A DNA stretch of 38,048 nucleotides from CAYGBW01 sp964348185 (GCA_964348185.1 CAYGBW010000024.1:1-38048), one strand, 5' to 3'; counted from the first letter of the stretch, positions 25,841-33,666 are shown. Program-made: numbers and translations. The notes: generated by a model not told the origin, from the letters alone.

Positions 25841-26788
25841 ATGAGAGGCAGAAAAATGAGATTCGGTGTCGTTTTAGCGGGGATTCTGATGCTTCTCTCC
25901 TCCCCTGGATGTCAACCAGAGGATGCACCTCGCGGCGTTCTGGCCCGGGTAGATGACAGGGTAATCACCCTGGGAGATTTTGACCGGGAGTTTCGCGAGA
26001 TGAAGCTGGAGAATGAGTTTTTTCCAGGGGGCCATGAGACGCTCATGCGAATGAGGGAGAGGTTCCTCGACCAGCTCATCGATGAGGCTCTCGTCCTCAA
26101 AGAGGCGAAACGCATGGGGGTGACGGTGACAGAGCAGGAGTTAGAGGAAGAAATCATGAAAACCAAGGACGATTATAAGGGTGAGAGCCTGAGGGAGCAT
26201 CTGAATAGCCAGGGAATTTCGTTTGAGGAATGGAAGGAGGATGTAAGGAGAACGATGGTGGTTGAGAAAACCATCCGAATGGGTTCCCATTACGGAGGCG
26301 TCATCACCACGGACGAGGCCCGGACCTACTACGAAGCCCATCGGGTGGAGTACATGCTTCCGGAGCGGGTCAAGGCTCGACAGATCGTCGTGGCCACCCA
26401 ACGGAACGCAAGCAGGATCCTCCGGGAATTGAAAAAGGGGAAGGAGTTTGAAGAACTGGCCGTGGAGAACTCTCTGGGACCGGAAGGCAGATTCGGCGGA
26501 GACCTGGGATACTTTGCCCGGGGTGAGATGCCCAAAGAATTTGACGTGGTCTTCTCCATGGACTCGGGGCAGGTCAGCGGGATTACCAAGAGTCATTTTG
26601 GGTTTCACATTTTCAAGGTTGAGGAGAAAACACCGGGCAGACAGTTGGAATTCGAGGAGGTCGTCGAACATATCCAGGGAAAACTGGCCCAAATGAAGTC
26701 TGAACAGCAATACTACCAGTGGCTGGAGGGATTGAGAAGAAATGCCAAAATCGAGATCAATCACGATTTACTGGCATATACTCACTAA
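25841..26788 (+). CDS. Parvulin-type peptidyl-prolyl isomerase, probable lipoprotein
   Basis: This 315-residue protein has an N-terminal signal with Cys near residue 24 (LLSSPGC), a weak lipobox that suggests anchoring as a lipoprotein. A SurA/PrsA-like N-terminal helical domain (about 30-165) is followed by one parvulin domain (about 175-265: VKARQIVV, GGDLGYFARGEMPKEF, FGFHIFKVEEK) and a C-terminal helix. It starts six bases after mfd, and its last codons overlap the presumed start of the SurA-like gene. It probably assists folding of exported proteins. The ATG at 25856 (Met6) is an alternative start. Confidence 0.88.
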   Translation: MRGRKMRFGVVLAGILMLLSSPGCQPEDAPRGVLARVDDRVITLGDFDREFREMKLENEFFPGGHETLMRMRERFLDQLIDEALVLKEAKRMGVTVTEQELEEEIMKTKDDYKGESLREHLNSQGISFEEWKEDVRRTMVVEKTIRMGSHYGGVITTDEARTYYEAHRVEYMLPERVKARQIVVATQRNASRILRELKKGKEFEELAVENSLGPEGRFGGDLGYFARGEMPKEFDVVFSMDSGQVSGITKSHFGFHIFKVEEKTPGRQLEFEEVVEHIQGKLAQMKSEQQYYQWLEGLRRNAKIEINHDLLAYTH

Positions 26789-27776
26789 ACGCGGTACCAA
26801 ACCGCCGACCTTCCGAGGGGTCTTGGTCTCCTCTCTGATCCTCATGGCTGCTGTCTTCCCTTCATCAGGAGAAGGCAAGATCGTCGACCGGATTGTGGCG
26901 ATTGTCAATGAGGACATCATCACCCTCTCCGAGCTTGAAGAATTCCGAAAATCCTTTTTTCGTTTCAGACCTGAAGGGGATGACTGGTTAGGGAAAGAGT
27001 TGGGGCTGCTGGAAGTTCGCCGTCAAGCGCTCAATGCCATGATCGATGAGAAGCTCCTTGATCAGGAAGCCAACAGGCAGAATATCCAGGTGGGTCAGCA
27101 GCAGCTAGACGATACCCTCGAGTCTTTGAGAAAGGAGAGGGGATTGACCCTGAGTCAACTCGAAATGGCGCTCAAGGATCAGGGGATCACCTATGAGGCG
27201 TACACCGCAGAGGTCGAAAAGGGCCTGAGACGGACCCGGTTGATCAACCGGGTTGTCAAATCAGAGATTGAAATCAATGAGGAAGACCTAAAGAACTACT
27301 ATGAGACCCATATCATGGACTACATGGCCAATGAATCCATCAGAATCAGTCATATGCTCCTGCCTCTCCCCGAGAATTCCACACAAGATGGGGAGGAAGC
27401 GGTCCTCTCCCGGGCCAAAGAGATTCTCCAAAGGGTAGAGAAGGGTGAGGATTTCGATATCCTTGTCCGTGAGTATTCCCAAAAAGCCCCGGGAATTCAA
27501 GGGGGTGACATGGGGTATTTCAAAAAAGGGGAAATGATCGCTGCCATCGAGAAAAGGGCGTTTGCCCTCGAGGTTGGACAGGTGGGGGGGCCCATCCAGA
27601 CACCGGCGGGGATGGTCCTCATCAAGGTTACCGATAGAAAGGGGGGAAGCCCCATTCCCCTGGCCAAAATCAAGAAAAAGGTGGAGGCCGACTACTACAA
27701 TCAGGAAATGGAGCGACGGTACCGGCAGTGGCTGAATAAACTCAAGGCAAGATCCTTTATCGAAGTGAAACTCTAG
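26742..27776 (+). CDS. surA: SurA-like periplasmic chaperone / parvulin isomerase
   Basis: This protein of up to 344 residues has a hydrophobic export signal (about 26-42), then KIVDRIVAIVNEDIITLSELE, the hallmark start of mature SurA. The SurA N-terminal domain runs to about 185. One parvulin domain (about 200-297: RISHMLLPLPE, GGDMGYFKKGEMI) and the C-terminal helix follow. E. coli SurA has two parvulin domains; one is usual in Desulfobacterota. The ATG overlaps the upstream gene by 47 bases and puts about 25 polar residues before the signal. A TTG just before LVSSLILMAAV, behind GAGGGG, is an alternative start. It acts on outer-membrane proteins bound for BamA. Confidence 0.88.
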   Translation: MPKSRSITIYWHILTKRGTKPPTFRGVLVSSLILMAAVFPSSGEGKIVDRIVAIVNEDIITLSELEEFRKSFFRFRPEGDDWLGKELGLLEVRRQALNAMIDEKLLDQEANRQNIQVGQQQLDDTLESLRKERGLTLSQLEMALKDQGITYEAYTAEVEKGLRRTRLINRVVKSEIEINEEDLKNYYETHIMDYMANESIRISHMLLPLPENSTQDGEEAVLSRAKEILQRVEKGEDFDILVREYSQKAPGIQGGDMGYFKKGEMIAAIEKRAFALEVGQVGGPIQTPAGMVLIKVTDRKGGSPIPLAKIKKKVEADYYNQEMERRYRQWLNKLKARSFIEVKL

Positions 27777-27920
27777 ATCCGTTGGTGCGCTGAGGGTCGG
27801 TCCTCTTCTGGTCTGAATGCCCCGGCTTCGCCTCCCTTTATTCGTGATGAGAGGGCGCGAGGAAGCTTGGGGCCCAATGCATTCGGAGTATGCTTTCCGG
27901 ACCATGGGTCTGCCAAGAAG

Positions 27921-27949
27921 TTGACAAACCTAGGGAAATGGGTTAATGG
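27921..27949 (+). promoter_or_regulatory. Promoter candidate for the crotonase-etf genes
   Basis: TTGACA (27921-27926), 17 bases, then TAATGG (27944-27949). It lies just before the thiolase remnant and would originally have driven a thiolase-crotonase-etfBA operon. The -10 matches the consensus only in part. Confidence 0.45.
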
Positions 27950-27961
27950 AATTGTGAAACT

Positions 27962-28157
27962 TTGCTCAAAACAGACCCAACCAGGGGAGAAGCCGTTATT
28001 GTGAGCGCAGTTCGGATTGCCCTGAGAAGTTTCGGCATGGCCTTTAAGGAGACACCGGTTGTCAAACTGGGGGCCATGTCATTCGAAAAGTCCTTCCTCT
28101 GTACCGGAGGCGGACAGGGGGTGGCTTTGGGGGTGGAAGCCCTACAGGGGGAGAAGG
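27962..28157 (+). pseudogene. Acetyl-CoA acetyltransferase (thiolase) remnant: both ends, core deleted
   Basis: In a single frame the sequence reads EAVIVSAVR, SFGMAFKETPVVKLGAM and then, nine codons on, LCTGGGQGVALGVEAL. The first two segments are the N-terminus of thiolases (VIVSAVRTPIGSFGG, P-A-V-E-L-G-A). The last is the thiolase C-terminus (LCIGGGQGIA..VE). Roughly 330 codons between them, including the active-site Cys and His, are absent. The usual TPIG is also changed (IALR). The expected stop after VEAL reads CAG instead of TAG, so the frame runs on past the crotonase start. It may be transcribed but cannot be an active thiolase. A thiolase next to crotonase and Etf genes would be a natural ancestral arrangement. 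Confidence 0.75.
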
Positions 28158-28940
28158 ATGACCTATCGGAATCTCTTGTTGGACATTGCCGATGGAATCG
28201 GGACCGTTTCGATCAACCGGCCAAAAGCCCTGAATGCATTGAATATCGAGACCCTCCATGAGCTTCAGCAGGCCTTTCACGAATTGGAGGACCATCCAGG
28301 GGTCAAGGTGGTCATTCTGACAGGAGCCGGCGACCGGGCGTTTATCGCTGGAGCCGATATCCTGGAGATGAGGGACATGAGCTGCCTCGAGGCGGTTCGT
28401 TTTTCAAAGCTTGGCCATGCGACCCTCGACCAGATTGAAGGATTGAAGAAAGTCGTGATTGCTGCCGTCAATGGGTTTGCCCTAGGCGGCGGAACGGAGG
28501 TCGCTCTGGCCTGTGACTTTGCCTTTGCCTCGGAAAAGGCGAAGTTTGGTCTGCCTGAGGTCACGCTAGGCGTGTTTCCGGGATTCGGGGGAACTCAGCG
28601 GCTTCCTCGTTTAATCGGTAAGGCCAAGGCCAAAGAGTTGATCCTTACTGGCGCCGTGATTTCCGCTGGTGAGGCAAGAGATCTTGGAATAGTCAACCGC
28701 GTCTTCCCGGCCGAGTCTCTGATCGAGGAGACGGGGAAGGTGGCGGCAAAGATCGCTTCCAACGGCCCCATCGCCGTTCAACTGGCCAAAACAGCCGTTG
28801 ACAAGGGGTATGACATGGGGCTAAAAGAGGGCTGCCACATGGAAGCGGTCTCTTTTGGAGGGTGTTTTACGACCCTCGATCAGAGAGAGGGAATGACAGC
28901 CTTTGTGGAGAAGCGCAAGCCTGAGTTTCAGGGGGAGTGA
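28158..28940 (+). CDS. Enoyl-CoA hydratase/isomerase (crotonase family)
   Basis: This 260-residue crotonase hydrates or isomerises enoyl-CoA in acyl-CoA oxidation or in fermentation and aromatic degradation pathways. Both catalytic glutamates of true hydratases are present: E114 (GGTEVALACD) and E134 (LPEVTLGVFPG). The oxyanion-hole segments are AFIAGADI (61-68) and NGFALGGG (105-112). The ATG at 28158 has GGGAG a few bases upstream and fits the family start; upstream frame sequence is the out-of-frame thiolase remnant. EtfB starts 53 bases after it. The chain-length preference is unknown. Confidence 0.93.
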   Translation: MTYRNLLLDIADGIGTVSINRPKALNALNIETLHELQQAFHELEDHPGVKVVILTGAGDRAFIAGADILEMRDMSCLEAVRFSKLGHATLDQIEGLKKVVIAAVNGFALGGGTEVALACDFAFASEKAKFGLPEVTLGVFPGFGGTQRLPRLIGKAKAKELILTGAVISAGEARDLGIVNRVFPAESLIEETGKVAAKIASNGPIAVQLAKTAVDKGYDMGLKEGCHMEAVSFGGCFTTLDQREGMTAFVEKRKPEFQGE

Positions 28941-28993
28941 TGATTGGAGGCCACCATGCCTCTTGCAAGGAGTGAGGGGCAAGGAGGAGAACC

Positions 28994-29788
28994 GTGAAAA
29001 TCGTGGTGTGCACGAAGCAAGTCCCGGACACCACTGATGTGAAGATCAATCCAGACACAGGGACCCTGATCCGGGAAGGTGTTGAGAGTATTACCAATCC
29101 CTTTGATGAATTTGCCCTGGAAGAGGCCCTCCTTTCCCGGGAGAAATACGGGGGGGAAGTTCATGTCCTCACCATGGGGCCTCCCCAGGCCATCGAAGTT
29201 CTCCGGAACGCTCTGGCCATGGGGGCGGATCAGACCTATCTTCTCTCCGATAAGGCTTTTGCCGGTGCCGACACATTGGCTACAGCCTACACCCTCTCCA
29301 AGGCCATTGAAAGAATCGGGGACGTGGATCTGGTCATCTGTGGCAAGCAGGCGATCGACGGCGATACCGCTCAGGTAGGCCCTGGAATCGCAACACGGTT
29401 GAAAATTCCCCAGCTTACCTATGTTTCTAAAGTCCGGGAGATAGAGCCGCAGAACAAGAGGATCGTTGTTGAGAGAATGCTGGAAGGGGGGAAGGAGGTT
29501 GTGGAGTCCTCTCTCCCTGCTCTGATAACCGTCATGAAGGACATCAATGATCCCAGGCTTCCCTCCCTTTTGGGCATAAAAAAGGCTGCCAAAGCCGAAA
29601 TTCCAACCTGGACGGCTGCCGCACTGTCTGTCGACCCAAACAGAGTGGGTTTCGACGGGTCCCCCACCTTGGTGGCACGGGTTTTCACGCCTGAGCAGCG
29701 GGGGGGAGGGGAAATCCTTGAGGGAGAAATCCCGGAGGTGGTTTCACAGTTGGTCGACAGATTGCTCGAGGCCAAAGTGATCAAATAG
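28994..29788 (+). CDS. etfB: Electron transfer flavoprotein beta subunit
   Basis: This 264-residue subunit pairs with EtfA to carry electrons between acyl-CoA dehydrogenases and a quinone reductase, or in bifurcating reactions. It opens IVVCTKQVPDTTDVKINPDTGTL, a common form of anaerobic EtfB. It also has NPFDEFALEEAL, GADQTYLLSDKAFAGADTLATA (nucleotide-binding region) and ICGKQAIDGDTAQVGPGIA. The start is GTG with AAGGAGG just upstream. No acyl-CoA dehydrogenase gene is in the window. A repeat-rich spacer of 185 bases separates it from etfA, where most genomes have a few bases. Confidence 0.95.
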   Translation: MKIVVCTKQVPDTTDVKINPDTGTLIREGVESITNPFDEFALEEALLSREKYGGEVHVLTMGPPQAIEVLRNALAMGADQTYLLSDKAFAGADTLATAYTLSKAIERIGDVDLVICGKQAIDGDTAQVGPGIATRLKIPQLTYVSKVREIEPQNKRIVVERMLEGGKEVVESSLPALITVMKDINDPRLPSLLGIKKAAKAEIPTWTAAALSVDPNRVGFDGSPTLVARVFTPEQRGGGEILEGEIPEVVSQLVDRLLEAKVIK

Positions 29789-29808
29789 CCAAGGGATCAG
29801 GGGTCGGG

Positions 29809-29943
29809 GTCAGTTGTCAACAGAATCAATGATTCGGAAATCCTCACGGTCAAGCGTATGAATTACAAATCACCGATGAAGCGGCTTGACCGTAAGGTTT
29901 TGACCGCAAAGCCCGTGTTGACAACGCCATGGGGGAAACTGAC
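29809..29943. repeat. Nested inverted repeats splitting etfB from etfA
   Basis: Outer arms GTTGTCAAC (29813-29821) and GTTGACAAC (29917-29925) are perfect inverted repeats. Inner arms ACGGTCAAGC (29846-29855) and GCTTGACCGT (29884-29893) are perfect over ten bases with a 28-base loop. GTCAGT (29809-29814) and ACTGAC (29938-29943) form a further outer pair. The layout resembles a small non-coding mobile element or a structured RNA; no transposase is adjacent. Confidence 0.6.
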
Positions 29944-29973
29944 GACTGTTAGTTGGGTAGGAGGAAAAGGGAA

Positions 29974-31176
29974 ATGCCTAAACTGATCATCGATAAGGAA
30001 ACCTGCACGGGATGTGGCGAATGCATCGAGGTCTGCCCCTATGATGCCCTGTCCCTTGAAGGGGACGTCGCCGTGGTGAACGAGAAGTGTACATTCTGTG
30101 GGGCCTGTGTGGAGGATGTCTGCCCGGTTGATGCCATCGTGCTCGAGAGGGAAGAAAAGAAAGCCGGGGTCGATACAGGGGAATACAAGAATGTCTGGGC
30201 GCTTATCGAACATGAACGGGGCAAAGTGGCCAATGTCTCCTTTGAGCTTCTTGGAAAGGGGAGGGAATTGGCCGACAGCCTTGAGTGCCGTCTCTGCGGC
30301 ATGCTCATCGGAAATGAAGTGGAACCCTTTGCCCAAGAGGCCTTCGCCTATGGGGCTGAGACGGTCTATCTTGCCGAAAGCCCCCTTTTAGAGGACTACC
30401 GAACGGAGCCCTATGCGGCTGCGGCCGTCAGCCTCATTCAGAAGTATAAACCCGAGGTGGTTCTCTTCGGAGCGACGACGCAGGGTCGTGACTTTGCTGG
30501 ATCCGTGGCCACGGCTCTGGAAACAGGACTCACCGCCGACTGCACGGGGCTTGACATCGATGACGAAAAGAAACTCCTCAGACAGACCCGACCTGCCTTT
30601 GGGGGAAACATCATGGCTACGATTCTCTGCGAGGCCCATCGACCCCAGATGGCTACAGTCCGCCCCAAGGTCTTCCCCATGCCTCAAAAAGACGAATCGA
30701 GAAAGGGGGAGATCATCCGAGAATCCCTGCAACTGACCGAAGACCAAATCCATACCCGGGTCTTGGAGTTCGTGAAGGGGGCCGAGATGGTCAACCTGAT
30801 GGATGCTGAGATCATCGTCTCGGGCGGGCGAGGTCTGGGAGGACCGGAACAGTTTAAAGTCATCAGAGACTTCGCCGATGTTCTGGGGGCAGCCGTGGGA
30901 TCATCGAGGGCCGCTGTGGACTCAGGATGGATTCCCTATGAGCATCAAGTGGGCCAGACTGGAAAGACGGTCCGGCCCAAAATCTATTTTGCCTGCGGCA
31001 TCAGTGGAGCGATCCAGCATCAGGCCGGTATGAAGACTTCAGATATCATCATCGCGATTAACAAAGACCCCGAGGCTCCCATTTTCAAGATCGCTACGTA
31101 CGGCATTGTAGGGGATCTCTTCGAGGTCCTTCCCAAGCTGACAGAGGAGTTTAAGGCACGACTCGGCAAAGGGTAG
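29974..31176 (+). CDS. etfA: Electron transfer flavoprotein alpha subunit with N-terminal 2[4Fe-4S] domain
   Basis: This 400-residue fusion starts with a ferredoxin domain (1-60). Cluster 1 is C11/C14/C17/C21, and cluster 2 is C39/C42/C45/C50, with CX4C in place of the usual CX3C at the end. The EtfA N-terminal domain follows (about 68-255), then the FAD-binding domain (about 270-400: VSGGRGLGGPEQF, GSSRAAVDSGWIPYEHQVGQTGKTV, ACGISGAIQHQAGM, FKIATYGIVGDL). Ferredoxin-bearing EtfA proteins occur in anaerobes such as Acetobacterium (caffeyl-CoA reductase). The ATG at 29974 follows AGGAGG; the frame is open seven codons further up. Bifurcation is possible but not shown. Confidence 0.94.
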   Translation: MPKLIIDKETCTGCGECIEVCPYDALSLEGDVAVVNEKCTFCGACVEDVCPVDAIVLEREEKKAGVDTGEYKNVWALIEHERGKVANVSFELLGKGRELADSLECRLCGMLIGNEVEPFAQEAFAYGAETVYLAESPLLEDYRTEPYAAAAVSLIQKYKPEVVLFGATTQGRDFAGSVATALETGLTADCTGLDIDDEKKLLRQTRPAFGGNIMATILCEAHRPQMATVRPKVFPMPQKDESRKGEIIRESLQLTEDQIHTRVLEFVKGAEMVNLMDAEIIVSGGRGLGGPEQFKVIRDFADVLGAAVGSSRAAVDSGWIPYEHQVGQTGKTVRPKIYFACGISGAIQHQAGMKTSDIIIAINKDPEAPIFKIATYGIVGDLFEVLPKLTEEFKARLGKG

Positions 31177-31226
31177 CCCTGCATAAGCGCCAACTTAAGG
31201 AGCTAATTCAATTCAAAATCCTAATA

Positions 31227-31376
31227 AATATCGAATATCGAACAAGGAATTTCGACTTATGAGTTTTTCTTGTCCTTTTGCTAAGCGGTTTTTGCGCTTG
31301 TCACATGAGCGCGCTTCAAGATCAAATGTACTACTCTCCTTCGACCTTCGTTATTCCTTGTTCGATATTCGATATT
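31227..31376. repeat. Perfect 24-bp inverted repeat element between convergent genes
   Basis: Bases 31227-31250 and 31353-31376 are perfect reverse complements over 24 bases, separated by 102 bases. Both arms contain GAATATCGA. A second pair, TATGAGTTTT (31258-31267) and AAAACTCATA (31389-31398), interlocks with it rather than nesting. The 293-base gap it fills separates etfA from the convergent midA gene, so transcripts from either side could end in the hairpin, though there is no T-run. No ORF is supported here. Confidence 0.85.
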
Positions 31377-31469
31377 GTGCGTGTCATGAAAACTCATAGA
31401 ACCATTCAAACCACCTAATAAGACTATATCTATCGTCCAAGTTAGCGGATATACTAGCCCGGGGTGGGG

Positions 31470-32615
31470 TCACAGAGGGCGGAGACCGGTCAGTCGCACA
31501 TCGCCAATTCCTCTCCCCTGGATCAAGACCTTGAAGGTGTCACCCATGCCGCCATCGGGGAGAATGAGACGCTTCATGGTGAGACCTTCCCGGAGCGACT
31601 CGTGAGGAGATCGATCCTCTTCTCGGTGCCCCGCTATCTCATCCAGGAAACCGAGGGAGAGGAGAAACTGATACTGGGGAACAAATCCCACCACATGGAA
31701 TCCCAGGGTTTCCCCTTTTCTGATGAGACCGGTAAAGTTGACGTGGGTTGTCATGTCCTGGAGACCGACGTGGGCATATGGGTCGTCGGTGCACCGATGC
31801 CGGCAGTAGCACAGGAGGGTTCCCGAGGACCGGGCAGAAACATAGAGGTCTTGGGCCAGGTAGCCGTAGTCAATGGTCATGAGAAACCCTCGGGCGAGTA
31901 CCCTTCCCATCTGATCGTACCACCGGTTCGCCTCCAGATTAACCTCAGCCTGCTGGCCCTCCTCTAATCGAACCCCCATCTCCTCAAGGTACCGGGGAAT
32001 CTCCTCCGTGGAGGGATCTCCCAAGGCCTCACGAAAAACACCGTCCTCTTCGGTCACATAAATCTCACAGAGTCTTCCCTTGCGGACTGAAACCCGGTGG
32101 ACAGGAAAAGCATCGATCAGTTCATTGGCGAGAAAACAGCCTTGGAGGCTTGCCTCCTCAATCCCGTCGAGGTCAAGCCAATGGACGCTCCCCCCGTAGG
32201 GGGCGAGCCTCATCTTCTGCTCTTCGATGGCTCTGGAGCTCCTCTCAACAAGACCGTATCTCAACCTTTCCAAGAATGAGGGAGACTCCTCGGCCACAGC
32301 GTCGAGGATGTCTCTGGCTAGCATGCCCCCTCCGGCTCCAGCCTCAACGATCCAGAACAGCCCCTCCCCCAAAAGACCACCCATCTCCCTGAGTTGCCGC
32401 GCAAGAAGACGGCCAAAAACCGGATGAACGCTCGGGCTCGTATAGTAGTCGCCCTTCTTCCCGATCTTTTCTCCCCGAGTCTGGTAGTAGCCGTGAATGG
32501 GATGGTACAGACAGAGCTCCATGAAATCCGAGAAAGGGATTCTGCCCTTTTGACGGATTCGGTCGAAGATGATCTCTTTGAGGGCTAGATTCTCTTGAAG
32601 GGATGGGGTTCTCAC
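31470..32615 (-). CDS. MidA/NDUFAF7-family SAM-dependent methyltransferase (DUF185)
   Basis: This 381-residue protein is of the COG1565/DUF185 family; the mitochondrial member NDUFAF7 (MidA) methylates an arginine of complex I subunit NDUFS2. Visible motifs are PFSDFMELCLYHPIHGYY (about 27-44), GDYYTSPSVHPVFG (55-68) and the SAM-binding EAGAGGGMLARDIL (91-104). Later come FLANELIDAFPVHR and TIDYGYLAQDLY. GTG at 32615 overlaps the amrS stop as GTGA, which marks it as the likely start; an ATG 13 codons upstream is also open. No complex I genes are in the window, so the bacterial substrate is unknown. Confidence 0.88.
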   Translation of the reverse strand: MRTPSLQENLALKEIIFDRIRQKGRIPFSDFMELCLYHPIHGYYQTRGEKIGKKGDYYTSPSVHPVFGRLLARQLREMGGLLGEGLFWIVEAGAGGGMLARDILDAVAEESPSFLERLRYGLVERSSRAIEEQKMRLAPYGGSVHWLDLDGIEEASLQGCFLANELIDAFPVHRVSVRKGRLCEIYVTEEDGVFREALGDPSTEEIPRYLEEMGVRLEEGQQAEVNLEANRWYDQMGRVLARGFLMTIDYGYLAQDLYVSARSSGTLLCYCRHRCTDDPYAHVGLQDMTTHVNFTGLIRKGETLGFHVVGFVPQYQFLLSLGFLDEIAGHREEDRSPHESLREGLTMKRLILPDGGMGDTFKVLIQGRGIGDVRLTGLRPL

Positions 32616-33622
32616 AGGTCGACCCCACTTATTGCTTCGCTGCAGGCCGGACACCTCCCTCCCATGAGGTCGTAGCGTTGGATGGTATATCCAAATCTCT
32701 CAATCAGGGGTTTGCCGCAACCAGGACAGTAGGTGTTTTCTCCGCCAGCTCCTGGGACATTTCCCTGGTAAACGTATTTCAGCCCCTCCTCCAAGCCTAT
32801 CTCCCTGGCCCTCTCCAGAGTGCTCACAGGCGTCCGGGGCTGATTCTGAAGTCTGTGGGTGGGATAAAACTGGGTCACATGCCAGGGGATGGCTCGATCC
32901 GTATCGGCCATGAAGCGGGCGATCTTCCTGAGTTCCTCCTCAGAATCGTTGTAATGGGGAATAACCAGAGTGGTGATTTCAATCCAGATGCCCAGTTCCT
33001 TGTAAAGCCTGATGGAATCGAGGACAGGTTGGAGCCTTGCCCCGCAAACCTTCCGATAGAAATCCTCGCTAAAGGCCTTGAGGTCGATGTTGGCACCGTC
33101 CAGGTAGGGTTTCATGGAGCGGAGGGGTTCGGGCGTGATATAGCCATTGGTCACAAACACGTTCTTGAGGCCTGCCAGGCTGGCAAGCTTGGCCGTGTCC
33201 ATGGCATACTCCAGGAAGATTGTGGGCTCTGTGTATGTGTAGGCAATGCTAAGGCATCCTGTCTGTTGGGCCAGGAAGACAACTCTCTCAGGGGTAAGGC
33301 CTTCGCCTGGGATCTCACTGCGATCCGGAGAGACTTGGGAGATACTGTAATTCTGGCAGTGGAGGCACTTGAAATTGCACCCCACGGTGGCAATGCTGAA
33401 CGTCTTTGTCCCTGGGAGGAAGTGAAAGAGGGGCTTCTTTTCTATGGGGTCCACCGCCTCGGAGATCGATTTTCCATAGACCAGGGTGAAGAGCGTCCCC
33501 CCCCGGTTTTCTCGGACACCACAGATGCCCCGGCTCCCCTCCCCGATTAGACATTCATGAAAGCAGAGATGACACTTGACTTTTTGGCCTTCTCGTTTTT
33601 CATAGAATTTCGCTTCTCTCAT
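32612..33622 (-). CDS. amrS: AmmeMemoRadiSam system radical SAM enzyme AmrS
   Basis: This 336-residue protein is an AmrS-type radical SAM enzyme (relative of the pyruvate formate-lyase activating enzymes). The cluster motif is C82-x3-C86-x2-C89 (GCNFKCLHCQNYSISQ). An N-terminal Cys-rich segment has C17, C20, C24 and C34, and a C-terminal zinc-ribbon-like pair CPGCGK ... CPAC ends the protein. Family landmarks include YTYTEPTIF and ATVGCNF. AmrA and AmrB (Memo-like) partners are not in the window. The biological product of the family is not well established. A near-consensus promoter lies directly upstream, and the midA gene is coupled downstream. Confidence 0.92.
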   Translation of the reverse strand: MREAKFYEKREGQKVKCHLCFHECLIGEGSRGICGVRENRGGTLFTLVYGKSISEAVDPIEKKPLFHFLPGTKTFSIATVGCNFKCLHCQNYSISQVSPDRSEIPGEGLTPERVVFLAQQTGCLSIAYTYTEPTIFLEYAMDTAKLASLAGLKNVFVTNGYITPEPLRSMKPYLDGANIDLKAFSEDFYRKVCGARLQPVLDSIRLYKELGIWIEITTLVIPHYNDSEEELRKIARFMADTDRAIPWHVTQFYPTHRLQNQPRTPVSTLERAREIGLEEGLKYVYQGNVPGAGGENTYCPGCGKPLIERFGYTIQRYDLMGGRCPACSEAISGVDL

Positions 33623-33637
33623 AGCATGCCCCCCAGC

Positions 33638-33666
33638 ATTATAGCGCGCCTACTCCCGGTTATCAA
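33638..33666 (-). promoter_or_regulatory. Near-consensus promoter for amrS-midA
   Basis: TTGATA (33661-33666), 17 bases, TATAAT (33638-33643) on the minus strand. Eleven of twelve positions match the sigma-70 consensus. The -10 ends only 15 bases before the amrS ATG, so the leader is very short, with GGGGGG as the only ribosome-site candidate. Confidence 0.7.

Larger units (their letters stand above)
27777..28157. other. 381-base gap: promoter and thiolase remnant
   Basis: The first 140 bases after surA hold nothing recognisable. A promoter candidate (27921-27949) and a collapsed thiolase gene (27962-28157) fill the rest, up to the crotonase start. Confidence 0.6.

Noticed and set aside
31177..31469. 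Intrinsic terminator for etfA
   Set aside because: The strong inverted repeat has a 102-base centre and no T-run, so it was reported as a repeat element and not as a terminator.
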